Part shown: positions 1-9,023 of the stretch, piece by piece
How positions within the stretch are numbered: position 1 is the first letter of the stretch
Layout of the letters: every line of letters starts with the position of its first letter
Assembly (NCBI GenBank): GCA_020845475.1
Contig: JADLFN010000038.1
Coordinates: forward strand, 1 to 56,847
Length of the DNA stretch: 56,847 nt
Direction of reading: 5' to 3'
Source of the DNA: Planctomycetota bacterium
GTDB lineage: Bacteria; Planctomycetota; UBA8742; UBA2392
The notes under the pieces: model-generated
The model's database searches: none
What the model saw: only the letters and a program-made list of their open reading frames with translations
Told to the model about the DNA's origin: nothing
Position numbers and translations under genes: made by a program

Positions 1-119
1 GGATGAACCGCTTCCGCCGCATCCTCACCCGCTGGGAAAAGAAAGCCTCAAACTATCTCGCCCTGCTTCACTTCTCCTGCGCATGGATTACTTACAAATG
101 CGCCGGTATTTTCGGATAG
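1..119 (+). CDS. IS5-family transposase, C-terminal fragment (partial)
   Basis: The window opens inside a reading frame that ends with TAG at 117-119. The visible tail reads NRFRRILTRWEKK, then NYLALLHFSCAWI and GIFG. This matches the conserved end of IS5-group DDE transposases, in which an RWEKKxxNYLA stretch is followed by a hydrophobic CAW segment close to the stop. Only about 38 codons are in view, so the catalytic core lies outside the window and activity cannot be judged. The sequence directly after the stop, roughly 117-140, should contain one terminal inverted repeat of the element, but the other end is not visible and the repeat cannot be defined. The element is an insertion next to the PhnD-like gene. 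Confidence 0.8.
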   Translation, partial: MNRFRRILTRWEKKASNYLALLHFSCAWITYKCAGIFG

Positions 120-153
120 GCTCTTAGTCTGAGAGTTTCTCTAGGTTCTGCAT

Positions 154-182
154 TTCTCCGCGTCTCCGCGCCTCTGCGTGAG
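154..182 (+). repeat. 29-bp dispersed intergenic repeat, copy 1
   Basis: The segment starts TTCTCCGCGTCTCCGC and ends CTCTGCGTGAG. It recurs without a mismatch and in the same orientation at 56624-56652. It is pyrimidine-rich low-complexity sequence of a kind often seen dispersed between genes in environmental genomes. It lies between the transposase tail and the stop of the PhnD-like gene. Confidence 0.85.
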
Positions 183-189
183 CCCGTCG

Positions 190-1026
190 TTACGGAACTC
201 GCGAGAGCGGCGATGTCCGGGGCGCGGGCAGCTCGAAATAGCTGTGTTGCCGCGCGATGTCTTCGAAGAGCCAGAGTTCGTTGTAGGCGCTTGGGGGCAG
301 CAACTCGACGCCGTCGAGCAGGAGCGCCTCCCTTGCACTTGTGAGCGATGCATCCGCCATGGCGTTGAACAGGGCCATGCGCAGTCGTTTGAGCATTTCC
401 GGCGACGTGTTACGCGCCGTCACGAACGGTGGCGCGGGGGCTTTTTCTGTTTCGGCTAGCTTCCTCAGGCCCTTGAGCGCTGCGGGCCTCGCGCGTTCGC
501 ACAGGTCCCATACGACCAAGTCGATACATGCGACGTCCGCTTCGTTGCACGCCAGCATCGCCAGGCTTTCCGTGTGGGCCCCGCTGACTTTGACTTCGCT
601 GAAGAACCGGCCACCTTTGGCGTGCGGCGCAACCATAGCCCTAAGCGCGTTGGTGCCGCTGTGCGACGTCGCGTCGTTAACCACCGCGCGCTTGCCTTTC
701 AATTCGGCGATGCCCGGCGCATGGCCGTTTTCGCGCACGACAATCGCGCTGCGGTAGCACGCCCCCTCGCAGCCGCGCGCGGCGTATCGGGGCGTGGCGA
801 TGACTTGCAGGTAGCTGGAGTGGTCGTAGAGCACGTCGTAGCCGCAGGCCTGCGAGAAAAGCAGGCTGGGCTCAAGCCACTGGGCGTCGTATTCGGTGTC
901 GCGGTCAAGGCGATCGGGCGCGTCGATGCCCTCTTTGCGCAAGTGGCGTGCAATGCCGGCCCAGAGCGCGTTTGTTTCGCGCTCGAGCTCGGGCAGGTCG
1001 TACCAGGGCAGGTTCACTACGTGCAT
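190..1026 (-). CDS. PhnD-like phosphate/phosphonate-type periplasmic-binding-fold protein
   Basis: A 278-aa protein that begins MHVVNLPWYDLPELE. The pattern SQACGYDVLY near residue 58, then the strand-turn LKGKRAVVNDATSHSGTNALR and the hinge-like VACIDLVVWDL fit the PhnD/SsuA-like family of type 2 binding proteins (PF12974). This family binds phosphonate or phosphite when it is part of an ABC transporter. Two things argue against a normal transporter role. No signal peptide or lipobox is visible, so the protein appears cytoplasmic, and no ABC permease or ATPase lies next to it. Its ligand is unknown; it may be a stand-alone sensor or scavenging domain. It is divergent from egtD, with about 90 bp between the two starts. 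The start is the only well-placed ATG, but its ribosome binding site is weak. The fold call is fairly secure, the role is not. Confidence 0.7.
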   Translation of the reverse strand: MHVVNLPWYDLPELERETNALWAGIARHLRKEGIDAPDRLDRDTEYDAQWLEPSLLFSQACGYDVLYDHSSYLQVIATPRYAARGCEGACYRSAIVVRENGHAPGIAELKGKRAVVNDATSHSGTNALRAMVAPHAKGGRFFSEVKVSGAHTESLAMLACNEADVACIDLVVWDLCERARPAALKGLRKLAETEKAPAPPFVTARNTSPEMLKRLRMALFNAMADASLTSAREALLLDGVELLPPSAYNELWLFEDIARQHSYFELPAPRTSPLSRVP

Positions 1027-1118
1027 GGCGATAGTGTAAGAATTAGCGGGAATGCGCGCTGAACGTTCGCGGTTTGGCTCCTGAGAGAAGTCTGGTAGAG
1101 TTCAGTAACAGGTTAGCC

Positions 1119-2090
1119 ATGACCTCTGATCCGACGCTGAAAACTCAGACGCCTTTGCTGATGACCGACATCAGCTTCCGCGACGCCGTGTTTGAGGGCC
1201 TGGGCGCAACACCGAAAACGCTGCCCTGCAAGTTCTTCTATGACGCTGAGGGCTCGCGGCTCTTTGACAAAATCTGCGAGTTGCCTGAATATTACGTCAC
1301 GCGCGTGGACTTGCAGCTCCACCGCGACCACCTTGATGACATCGTGCGCGTGCTGGGCGACGACGCGCTCATGGCCGAGTTCGGCTCGGGCAGCTCAATC
1401 AAGACAAGGCTTTTGCTCGACAAGCACAAGTCGCTCGCGGGATACGTGCCGATCGACATTTCGGAAAAACACCTGCTGGCCACGGCGGCGGCGTTGCGCA
1501 AACGCTACCCGAAGCTGGCAATCCTTCCGGTGGTGGCCGATTACACAAGTGACGTGAAACTGCCCGAGTTCCCGCGCGAGCCCAAGCGCGTCGTCGTCTA
1601 CTTCCCCGGCAGCAGCATTGGCAATTTCACGCATGAAGAAAGCTCGGCTTTCCTCGAGCGCGCGCGGCGGCTGGCCGGCGAAAACGGCGGGCTGCTGATC
1701 GGAATCGACATGCAAAAGCCGCTCAGCGTGCTTTTGCCCGCCTATAACGACGCGGCGGGCGTGACGGCGGCGTTCAATCTCAATTTGCTGGTGCGCATCA
1801 ACAAGGAATTGGGCGGCAACTTCGAGCTTGGGCAATTCGAGCACCAGGCCATCTACAACGAGCGCGAGGGCCGCATTGAAATGCTCTTGATTTCACGTCG
1901 CGCGCAGAGCGCTCGTGTGGCGGGCCGCGAGTTCAATTTTGCCCGGGGCGAGGCCATCCTCACGGAGTATTCACACAAGTACACGCTTGAGGGTTTCGCC
2001 AGGACAGCCGCAAAGGCGGGCTTGAAAATCGAGAAGGTCTGGCAGGACGCCAACAAGTGGTTCAGTCTCGCCTATCTGACGGTGGCGTGA
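1119..2090 (+). CDS. egtD: EgtD-like L-histidine N-alpha-methyltransferase
   Basis: A SAM-dependent methyltransferase of the DUF2260/EgtD family. Family members convert histidine to N,N,N-trimethylhistidine (hercynine), the first step of ergothioneine synthesis. Visible signatures are the FFYDAEGSRLFDKI segment near the N-terminus, the SAM motif EFGSGSSIKTRLLL, the acidic motif VPIDIS and the family hallmark VVYFPGSSIGNF. From the ATG at 1119 the protein has 323 aa, which agrees with the family's usual length of about 320. An upstream in-frame TTG at 1074 would add 15 poorly conserved residues and is not preferred; ATG at 1161 is another option. No egtB, the sulfoxide synthase usually needed next, is in view, so the product could be hercynine itself or a related methylated amine. 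It is followed after 2 nt by the phosphodiesterase gene and is probably cotranscribed with it. Confidence 0.85.
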   Translation: MTSDPTLKTQTPLLMTDISFRDAVFEGLGATPKTLPCKFFYDAEGSRLFDKICELPEYYVTRVDLQLHRDHLDDIVRVLGDDALMAEFGSGSSIKTRLLLDKHKSLAGYVPIDISEKHLLATAAALRKRYPKLAILPVVADYTSDVKLPEFPREPKRVVVYFPGSSIGNFTHEESSAFLERARRLAGENGGLLIGIDMQKPLSVLLPAYNDAAGVTAAFNLNLLVRINKELGGNFELGQFEHQAIYNEREGRIEMLLISRRAQSARVAGREFNFARGEAILTEYSHKYTLEGFARTAAKAGLKIEKVWQDANKWFSLAYLTVA

Positions 2091-2092
2091 TC

Positions 2093-2839
2093 ATGGCGCG
2101 GCCGCTCATCATCGCCCACCGTGGCGCGTCTGCCTACGCGCCCGAGAACACGCTCGCGGCCTTTGAACTCGCGTGCGACATGGGCGCGGACGGCTTTGAG
2201 TGCGACGTGCACCTGAGCAAAGACGGCGTGCCCGTCGTGATCCACGACGAAAACCTCAAGCGCCTGGCCGGCCTGAACAAGCGCGTGCGCGACCTTACTT
2301 GCCACAAGCTGCAGCAACTCGATGTTGGCTCGTGGTTCGATCGCAGGTTTTGCGACCAGCGCATACTGACGCTGGAGGAAGCCTTGGTGCTTTCGAAGCC
2401 GCGTTTTGTGTGCATGGTCGAGGTCAAAGACAGCGGCGATGGGCGCACCAATCAAAGCCTCGCGCAGAAAGTGGCACGGACGCTGAAGGGCGCGCTCGCG
2501 ACGGCCTGTTCGTTCGATCTCGAAGTCTGCGCGCGTTTGAAAGCCGCGCTGCCCGGGCTGCATGTCGATTGGATTGAAGGCGCGTCAAAGCTGATAAGCC
2601 GGTCACTCTCGCCCGTGTTTGCGCAGAAGGCAGGCCTTGATGGCATCAGTTCCGACTATCGCCATCTCACGGCCGCGCGCGTGAACGAGGCCCATGCCGC
2701 CGGCCTGCGCGTAGATGCCTGGACTGTCAATCGCGCCGCATCCGTGTTGCGATTGGCGCGCATGGGCGTGGATGCCATTGAAACCGACAAGCCGGATGTG
2801 GCAATCAGGGCGTTAGCGGCCGCTGGAATCACGGCTTGA
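2093..2839 (+). CDS. Glycerophosphodiester phosphodiesterase
   Basis: A 248-aa GDPD TIM-barrel enzyme that should cleave glycerophosphodiesters to glycerol 3-phosphate and an alcohol, recycling phospholipid head groups. The N-terminal catalytic signature is intact: IIAHRGASAYAPENT carries the HR and the E of the active site, and ADGFECDVHLSKDGVPVVIHD carries the E-x-D metal ligands and the second His. The C-terminal barrel strands end with VDAWTVN and VDAIETDKPD, both typical of the family. There is no signal peptide, so the protein is cytoplasmic and of the UgpQ type rather than the periplasmic GlpQ type. The ATG at 2093 is chosen because it lies 2 nt after the egtD stop and directly before the conserved HRG motif. 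The 3' end overlaps the convergent caspase-like gene by 27 bp. Confidence 0.9.
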   Translation: MARPLIIAHRGASAYAPENTLAAFELACDMGADGFECDVHLSKDGVPVVIHDENLKRLAGLNKRVRDLTCHKLQQLDVGSWFDRRFCDQRILTLEEALVLSKPRFVCMVEVKDSGDGRTNQSLAQKVARTLKGALATACSFDLEVCARLKAALPGLHVDWIEGASKLISRSLSPVFAQKAGLDGISSDYRHLTAARVNEAHAAGLRVDAWTVNRAASVLRLARMGVDAIETDKPDVAIRALAAAGITA

Positions 2840-4450
2840 ACTGGGCATGACGTAGGAGTTGCGGGCCTCGCTCCAGGCCGAGAAAGTACGTTGCGACTTG
2901 TCATCGAATCCCGCGATGCGCTCGATGTTCGACCCAAGGTATGCGCGCAGTTCCTCAATCGCGACGCCGCCGAGCCCGTCGGAATCAGCCGCGCCCATAA
3001 CGCCATCGATCAGAAAACTGGTGAAAAGTCCGTGGCCCAGCTCTTCGTTTTCCAGCGCACAGTCAGGAGTTGCCAGCCCGGGGATGGCACCGTCGGCGCC
3101 CAGAATAATGCACTGCGTGCCGGCCGCCTCACACTGGGCGACAATGGCCCTGAGCAGGCTTTCGCCGGGCGCGCCCTGGACCTTGGCGAGTAACTCCTGC
3201 GTGATCGCGCAGCGCCCGTCAGCGGGCGAAAGAAACGAGCAATCAAGCGAAAGCACCAGAGTGCGCGGCCTGCCCTTGAGCGCGCGTTCGACCATGGTCT
3301 GAAGGGCCACGGCTTCATATCCACCCTCAGATTTGCGCAGGAGCACAGCGGGTTTGCCCTCTGGCGTTAGTGTGCCCATGCCGCTGTAGGAGAGAAAGAG
3401 CTCATCGTTTTCGCGGGCAAGTTTGGCCAGCGCTTCGAGCCCGCTGTCAACGCTCAGGGCCGTGGCCTGCTCGCCCGTAAGCAGCATGGTGCCGGAGGCG
3501 GAGAGCGAATTGAACTCGAGCGCCGTCAATGTGCGCGAGAGTTCCTCGGCGTCGGCGGCGGCATAGCGCGTCAGCGGCACGCCGTTCTGGCCATTGCCAT
3601 CCACCCCGATGAAGAGCCCGACGCGGCGCCGAATGCCGCTCTGGAAGCTCTCGGATTTCACGTCTGGCGCCAGTTCACTGACTACGTAACGCAGGGCCTG
3701 CTTTTTGTGAGCCTGGTCGGCAAAGGGCATGAGCCTTTCGCCGATGCGCTCCCAGTTTTCGTGATCGAAATAGTTGGGTGCCGTGAAAATGGCGAACAGG
3801 TTGAAGCCCATGTCCCAGTCGTCAAATGCGCGCACCACCGGCTCGTCGGGCTTGACCCGCTTTTGGCGAAGCAGCTTTCCATTGGCAGCCGAATAGAGCG
3901 CGAAATCGCACTCGAGGAAGGCGTCGAAATCTTCGTCGGCCACCCACCAGGAGTTGATCGGGTTGATGACCAGCCAGATCAACAGGTTCCAGGCATAGGC
4001 GCCGTTGGTGCCCACATAGCCCACGTCGCTGCGCTTGACCACGGGGCGCAGCACGACATCAAAGCCCTGCTCCAGCGCCAGCGCGGCCACGCGCTCCATC
4101 TTCATCTTCGAGGTTACGCCCTTGATGGCCTCGACCCGCTCGAACATCTTGTAGCGCGAGAGCACCTGTTGCAGCTGGTTGAAGAGTGACTTCTCGGCCG
4201 CGTTGAGCCGCGCTTCGTCGGGTGCGAGGACCCAACGGCGCGTGTCTTCTACGTTGAGCTTCTTGGCATCGAGTTCGAGATCGGCGACAACCGGGGCAAG
4301 CCCGACTCGCAGCTTTACCGGCTTCCAGTTTTCGGGGATGATCTTTTCGTTTCTCACTTCTTCGTCGAAATCGGGCACGGTGAAGCCGCTGCACGCGCCA
4401 AGCACCAGCGCGCATGTCAGCAACAGAAGCCACTGGAACGCCGTTCTCAT
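2813..4450 (-). CDS. Lipoprotein with degenerate caspase-like (C14) domain
   Basis: A 545-aa protein with a lipoprotein signal peptide whose lipobox LGAC places the lipidated Cys at residue 20. Residues of about 30-270 are an unrecognised domain. From about residue 275 the sequence RRVGLFIGVDGNG, followed by YAAADAEELSRTL, has the start of a metacaspase/caspase p20 fold. At the positions of the catalytic dyad the usual YSGHG reads YSGMG (about residue 355), and the D-x-C-H-S-G loop reads LDCSFLS (about residue 400). His is therefore replaced by Met, and the Cys position appears to be Ser. The protein looks like a pseudo-protease, perhaps a binding or scaffold domain. It is the last gene of the four-gene unit, 10 nt after the kinase stop, and its ribosome binding site AAGGAAG overlaps that stop. 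A role as an envelope partner of the kinase, as TagQ is for PpkA, is inference. Confidence 0.7.
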   Translation of the reverse strand: MRTAFQWLLLLTCALVLGACSGFTVPDFDEEVRNEKIIPENWKPVKLRVGLAPVVADLELDAKKLNVEDTRRWVLAPDEARLNAAEKSLFNQLQQVLSRYKMFERVEAIKGVTSKMKMERVAALALEQGFDVVLRPVVKRSDVGYVGTNGAYAWNLLIWLVINPINSWWVADEDFDAFLECDFALYSAANGKLLRQKRVKPDEPVVRAFDDWDMGFNLFAIFTAPNYFDHENWERIGERLMPFADQAHKKQALRYVVSELAPDVKSESFQSGIRRRVGLFIGVDGNGQNGVPLTRYAAADAEELSRTLTALEFNSLSASGTMLLTGEQATALSVDSGLEALAKLARENDELFLSYSGMGTLTPEGKPAVLLRKSEGGYEAVALQTMVERALKGRPRTLVLSLDCSFLSPADGRCAITQELLAKVQGAPGESLLRAIVAQCEAAGTQCIILGADGAIPGLATPDCALENEELGHGLFTSFLIDGVMGAADSDGLGGVAIEELRAYLGSNIERIAGFDDKSQRTFSAWSEARNSYVMPSSSRDSSGR

Positions 4451-4460
4451 CCGTCTTCCT

Positions 4461-7400
4461 TTACTGTGGCTTGTAGTCCTGGGCGCAACGGAAACCCCTG
4501 CCCAGTGACCGATCGGTCGGCGGCGCGAAACTGTTCTTGGCGCGCCGCGCGAAGTGCAGGAACAACTCAGGCTTCAGGCCCGGTTCGGCGCCCTTGATGA
4601 TGACGCGGCCATTATGGTTGGCGCTGCCGGTCCACTCGGCGCTGTTGCAGCCCATGTCGCGAACGCCAAGCTCGTTGCGGTCCCAGGGCGCGGTGCCGAC
4701 TTCGCGCAAAGTGGGAACGCCGCCCATGGACTCGGCTTCTTCGCGGGTGCCAAAGGGGAATTCAGCTACCAGGTCTTTGTCGCTGCGCGGCGCGCCCGCT
4801 GCCAGCTCCCACTCGTCGCCGCTGACCAGACGCTTGCCGGCCCACTTGGCGTAAGCGCGCGCCTCGTACCATGAAATGCCGGTCACGGGCAGGTTGGCGA
4901 GCGTGTTGTCGAACTTGCCGTCCACCCAGCCGGCGGGGCCCGGTTTGCCCGTGTTGTCCAGGAATGTCGGCAACAGGGCCCGGGCCGCGTCATCCCACAA
5001 CTCGGGTTTCGCATAGCCCCCGTCGGCGACAAACCTGGCATAGGCCGCGTTGGTGACGAGATACTTGTCGATGAACACGAACTGCTTGTGTTCAAAGGGG
5101 CGCTGCGGGTTGTTGTCGGCATCGCGCGTGGATCCAAGCAGGAAACCGCCGCGTGGCAGCAGCGCCATGGTGGCATCAAGCTCACCGATCGCCTCGCGTG
5201 CCTGAACGTCCTCCAGCGCCATCTCGAGTTCTTTGCGCTGCGCATCATCGAAGCAATAGGCCAGCGCGCGCTTGAGATATTCACGTGCACGGTCGCCCTT
5301 GGATACTGCCGCCTCTTCGCGCAGCACCTTGATCAGCCGGTTGCGCAGATCCAGCCGCCAGGCCAGTGCCTTTTCGCGGTAATCTTTGTCTTTGAGCAGT
5401 GTATCAAGCAAGAGTGTGTACTCGGCCTCGACAGCAATCAGGTCGTCCACCTTGGCCGCGCTGCCATCGCGAAGACGCGCCGGCTGCAGGCGTGAGAGCT
5501 GGGCCCATTGGTCGAGTTGTTGTTTGTCATTCTCGGTGGCATACGTGGAGCTTTGCGCCTCGGCCAGGGCTTCGCGCACTTTCTGGTTGGCGATGTCCCA
5601 CTGTTTGATTTCGCCCGCCTTCTGCGCCGCGGAAACGGCGGCCTCGGCTTCGGCAAACTGCTTGCGGAACTTGCTGGCAAGATCGCGCTGGCGGGCGAGT
5701 TCTTCGCGCAACTTGCGCACTTCGCCCTCACGCGCGCGCGTATCCGAGGCTTCGCCCAGCATGTATTCACAGAAATCAAACTGGCCAAGCGCGAGCGCGC
5801 GCGAAGCAAAGTCGAGCGTAGCCTGTGCCTTGATGTCTTTTGCCTGCCGGTGCAGCGGCTGCGCAAGGTCAAGGTCGGCGCCGATCGACACCGCAGAGTC
5901 GCAGCGGCGGATGACATCCTGCAGCAGCTTGCGGGCTTCGTCGTAGCCCCTGGCGGGCAGCGCCTTGTTCAAGTAGGCGCGGGCCTCGGTCAGCAGGCGG
6001 GAGATTTCGGCCATCTGCTCAACGACTTTGATCTGTTTGTCGTACTCGTTCAGCCACGCGTCAATGCGCGTGATGCGGTCGAGCGCTTCTTTGTTGGTCT
6101 CGTCGAGGTTGCGGACATCACGGAACGCCTCGCGCGCGTCTTCGTAGTTCTTGCGCACAGGCTTGGTGTACTGGTCGCCGTTGAACGCGGTGTCGGCTTC
6201 GGCCAGCTTCGCTCGGGCCACCGAGAGCTTGTCATTGACCTGCTTCTCGCGCTCGCGCTTCTGGCGTTCTTCCTCTTCTTGCTTGCGGCGCTCGGCTTCG
6301 CTGCGCTTCCAGGCCGCTTCATCAGCTTCGATCTTGCCGCGCAGCACGCCCACGTCGGACGCGCCCTTTTTGGCTTCGTCGTCGGCTGAATCAATGGCGA
6401 GAACGTTCTCGAAGTTGTTCTGTGCCTCGAGCGCCTTCACGCGCGCCGTGTCGTAGTCGTGGGCCGTGAGCGCTGCCGCAGCTTCCTTGCCGGCGGCATG
6501 GCCGCGCTCCATGTAGGTGGGGATTTTCTGCAGGTCGCGCTCACGCAGGATGGCGAAAGTGCCGGCAACGCCCACCACAAGAGTGAACAATACCAGTACC
6601 ACCGTGATGACCTTGGCCTTGTTGCGCGACAGCCATTTGCTCAACAACTGGAAGAACGTGTACTGCACAGCGGCCATCGTGCCGCCTTCCATGAAACTGC
6701 GCAGGTTTTCCATCAGTTCGCTGGCACTCTGGATGCGTCGTTCAGGATCCTTGACCAGGCACTTCATGCACAGCGCGTTGAGCTCGGGCGGCACGTTCAT
6801 TTCCGGCGCGGCTTGCAGGGGCGGCTTGGGCTCGAGGTTGAGCACCTGGTCGAGCACGAGTTTCACCTGGCGGCCGGCCCAGGGCAGCTTGAGCGAGAGC
6901 ATTTCATAGAGGATGACACCCAGCGCAAACACGTCGGAGGAGGGTTTGAGGGAAACGGTTTCGCCGCGCGCCTGCTCGGGGGACATGTGCGTGGGCGTGC
7001 CCACGAGTGTGCCGACCATGGTCTGGCCGCCGTCTTCCTCGCGACGATCGGTCATGACCACGCGCCGGCTCTCCTGCCCCGCGCGGGATCCCACAATGCG
7101 GGCAATGCCCCAGTCCATGATCTGCACTTCACCAAAGCGACCGACCATGATGTTCGGCGGCTTGAGGTCGCGATGGATCACGCCCTTGGAGTGCGCGAAG
7201 TGGATGCCCTCGCACACCTTGACCAGGATGTCGAGCAGCTTGGAGAGCGTGTAAACCTTGACCGTTTCCGGATCCTTCTCGACCAGCTTCTGGAAGATCG
7301 TGGCGAGATCCATGCCCTCGACGAGCTTCATCGTGAAATAAAGGTTCTTGCGCGCATCGACACCGATTTCGTGTACGGGCACGATGTTCGGGTGCTCGAG

Positions 7401-9023
7401 CTGGCCGGTGATCTGCGCTTCTTCCAGGAAGCGCTCCACGATGTCGCGGTTCTCCAGCATTTCGCTGCGAAGAACTTTCAGCGCGACGGGCCGGCGCAAG
7501 TCGGTGTCGATTACTTCCAGAACCTTGCCCATGCCGCCGCGGGCAATCTCGCGCAGCACTTTGTAGCGGCGGTGCGCCACGTCGCCAAAGCGCATGCGGG
7601 TGGCGTTCTTGAGTTTTTCGGTGCGGCCATCGAGCTGGATGCCCTCGCCCAGGCCCTTCTTCTCGCGCAATTGCGCGATCGTCATCTCGGCGCCGAAGAT
7701 ATCGGTGCCGGCTCCGGCATCGTCGCTGTCGTCGTGCAGCTCCTCAACGACCGCGGCATCAATGGGGTCGTGGTCCGTGACGTCGGATTCGATGCCCAGC
7801 TTGCTTCCGGCACCCAGGCCCGCGCGCACTGCCGCGCCGGTCGTCGGGCTTGGGGTTGCGATCAGCTTGCCCAGGGCCGGCGCCTCGGTCTTGATTGCGG
7901 GTTCGACCATGGAAGGCGGCCGCGGTGCTCGCGCCTGGCGGAGATTATCTTCATCGGCGGGCGCGGGCGGCGCCTCCAGGATCGTGGGCCCGAGTTTCTC
8001 TATGCGCTCCGTATCCGAGGGGCGTGCCTTCGCTGCTGCGAGCCGGGCCGGTTCGAGCATCGTCTGGGGGACATCTGCTTCAACTGATGCCGGCGGCTGC
8101 GGCACGGGCGTCTCGCGGCTGGTTATGGAACTGCGCGCGGCCTCGCGCATGGTGGCGGGAATCGGCGAGAGGCGATCGGAATCGCGACCGGAAACCACAG
8201 GCGTCTCTTCGGCCGCCAGCAGATCGGGCTCGGGCGCCGCATCTGGCGCTTCAAGCAGCGTGGGCAGAATCTCGGGCTCGGCCTTGGGTGCCGGAACCGT
8301 CGCGGCCTGGCGCGGCGCCTCAATCATGGTTGGCACGAGGGGCTTGTCCGCGACCGGAGAGAGCGCGATGCCGCCAAGCTCCGTGGCGTCGTCGGAGTCA
8401 AGCGCACGAGCGTCGGGCTCAAGCACGACAGGGTTGACCATTGAGGGTTGCCGCTCGACGCGCACCGGTTCAAGCAGCGAAGGCATGCGCTCATTCTGGC
8501 CTGCGACAGCTGGGTTTGACGGTGCCAAGTTGCGCGGCGGCAACGGAGAGAGCGCGCGCTGAAGATGGCGCGTGTCCGGTCTTGGAACTTCGCGCTGCGG
8601 CATGGCCAGAGAGGGCATGCGCTCGCTGGGGCGATCGAGCACCGTGGGCGGAAGGGTCTTCACCCTGTCGGACTTGGATGAAGGGCGCGGCGGCTCGGGT
8701 GGCGGCTCCTGAGGCGGCTCGGGGTCGGGCGTCGGCTTTGCGGTGGCGCCGGCCGGCGCGCTGATCAGCGTGCGCACCGGCTCAAGATCGGGGCCAGCCA
8801 AGAGCAGCGTCTGCTGAACCGCCTCAGCGCGCAGCAGGGAAAGCGCCGTCTGCTGGTTGAGCAGTTTCATATCCACGGCGACTTCATGGGCGAACAGGCC
8901 GGGCTTGGCCATGCGGCGGCGGCGCACTTCTTCCATGAGTTTGTGGATTTGCACGGACGAAAGCAGCCCCTGCCCCAGGGCCTGGGTCATGAACAGCTCA
9001 TCCAGTCGCTCGCGTTCGCCCAT
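4461..9023 (-). CDS. Transmembrane Ser/Thr protein kinase with C-terminal FGE-sulfatase-like domain (PpkA/TagR-like fusion)
   Basis: A 1520-aa protein with five parts. Residues 1-90 form a helical N-terminus. Residues 110-400 are a Pro-rich linker with about ten P-[ST]-[MLIV] motifs. Residues 480-780 are a Hanks-type kinase with glycine loop [15 protein letters not shown] lysine strand, catalytic loop HRDLKPPN near 614 and DWG in place of DFG near 637. Residues 800-826 form one membrane segment. An 830-1280 coiled-coil and Glu/Lys-rich stalk leads to residues 1284-1520, an FGE-sulfatase fold ([41 protein letters not shown]). The paired catalytic cysteines of true formylglycine-generating enzymes are absent. 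The kinase should face the cytoplasm and the FGE-like part the periplasm. PpkA and the FGE-like TagR act together on Fha in T6SS activation elsewhere; here both appear in one chain. Its ATG overlaps the stop of the kelch gene (TAATG). Confidence 0.9.
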   Translation of the reverse strand: MGERERLDELFMTQALGQGLLSSVQIHKLMEEVRRRRMAKPGLFAHEVAVDMKLLNQQTALSLLRAEAVQQTLLLAGPDLEPVRTLISAPAGATAKPTPDPEPPQEPPPEPPRPSSKSDRVKTLPPTVLDRPSERMPSLAMPQREVPRPDTRHLQRALSPLPPRNLAPSNPAVAGQNERMPSLLEPVRVERQPSMVNPVVLEPDARALDSDDATELGGIALSPVADKPLVPTMIEAPRQAATVPAPKAEPEILPTLLEAPDAAPEPDLLAAEETPVVSGRDSDRLSPIPATMREAARSSITSRETPVPQPPASVEADVPQTMLEPARLAAAKARPSDTERIEKLGPTILEAPPAPADEDNLRQARAPRPPSMVEPAIKTEAPALGKLIATPSPTTGAAVRAGLGAGSKLGIESDVTDHDPIDAAVVEELHDDSDDAGAGTDIFGAEMTIAQLREKKGLGEGIQLDGRTEKLKNATRMRFGDVAHRRYKVLREIARGGMGKVLEVIDTDLRRPVALKVLRSEMLENRDIVERFLEEAQITGQLEHPNIVPVHEIGVDARKNLYFTMKLVEGMDLATIFQKLVEKDPETVKVYTLSKLLDILVKVCEGIHFAHSKGVIHRDLKPPNIMVGRFGEVQIMDWGIARIVGSRAGQESRRVVMTDRREEDGGQTMVGTLVGTPTHMSPEQARGETVSLKPSSDVFALGVILYEMLSLKLPWAGRQVKLVLDQVLNLEPKPPLQAAPEMNVPPELNALCMKCLVKDPERRIQSASELMENLRSFMEGGTMAAVQYTFFQLLSKWLSRNKAKVITVVLVLFTLVVGVAGTFAILRERDLQKIPTYMERGHAAGKEAAAALTAHDYDTARVKALEAQNNFENVLAIDSADDEAKKGASDVGVLRGKIEADEAAWKRSEAERRKQEEEERQKREREKQVNDKLSVARAKLAEADTAFNGDQYTKPVRKNYEDAREAFRDVRNLDETNKEALDRITRIDAWLNEYDKQIKVVEQMAEISRLLTEARAYLNKALPARGYDEARKLLQDVIRRCDSAVSIGADLDLAQPLHRQAKDIKAQATLDFASRALALGQFDFCEYMLGEASDTRAREGEVRKLREELARQRDLASKFRKQFAEAEAAVSAAQKAGEIKQWDIANQKVREALAEAQSSTYATENDKQQLDQWAQLSRLQPARLRDGSAAKVDDLIAVEAEYTLLLDTLLKDKDYREKALAWRLDLRNRLIKVLREEAAVSKGDRAREYLKRALAYCFDDAQRKELEMALEDVQAREAIGELDATMALLPRGGFLLGSTRDADNNPQRPFEHKQFVFIDKYLVTNAAYARFVADGGYAKPELWDDAARALLPTFLDNTGKPGPAGWVDGKFDNTLANLPVTGISWYEARAYAKWAGKRLVSGDEWELAAGAPRSDKDLVAEFPFGTREEAESMGGVPTLREVGTAPWDRNELGVRDMGCNSAEWTGSANHNGRVIIKGAEPGLKPELFLHFARRAKNSFAPPTDRSLGRGFRCAQDYKPQ

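Noticed and set aside
1074..1118. TTG start that would extend EgtD by 15 residues
   Set aside because: ATG at 1119 gives the family length, and the extra residues are not conserved-looking.
6459..8087. A 542-codon plus-strand frame inside the kinase gene
   Set aside because: It is the complement of a well-motivated kinase domain and contains His/Ala/Gly-biased sequence typical of shadow frames.
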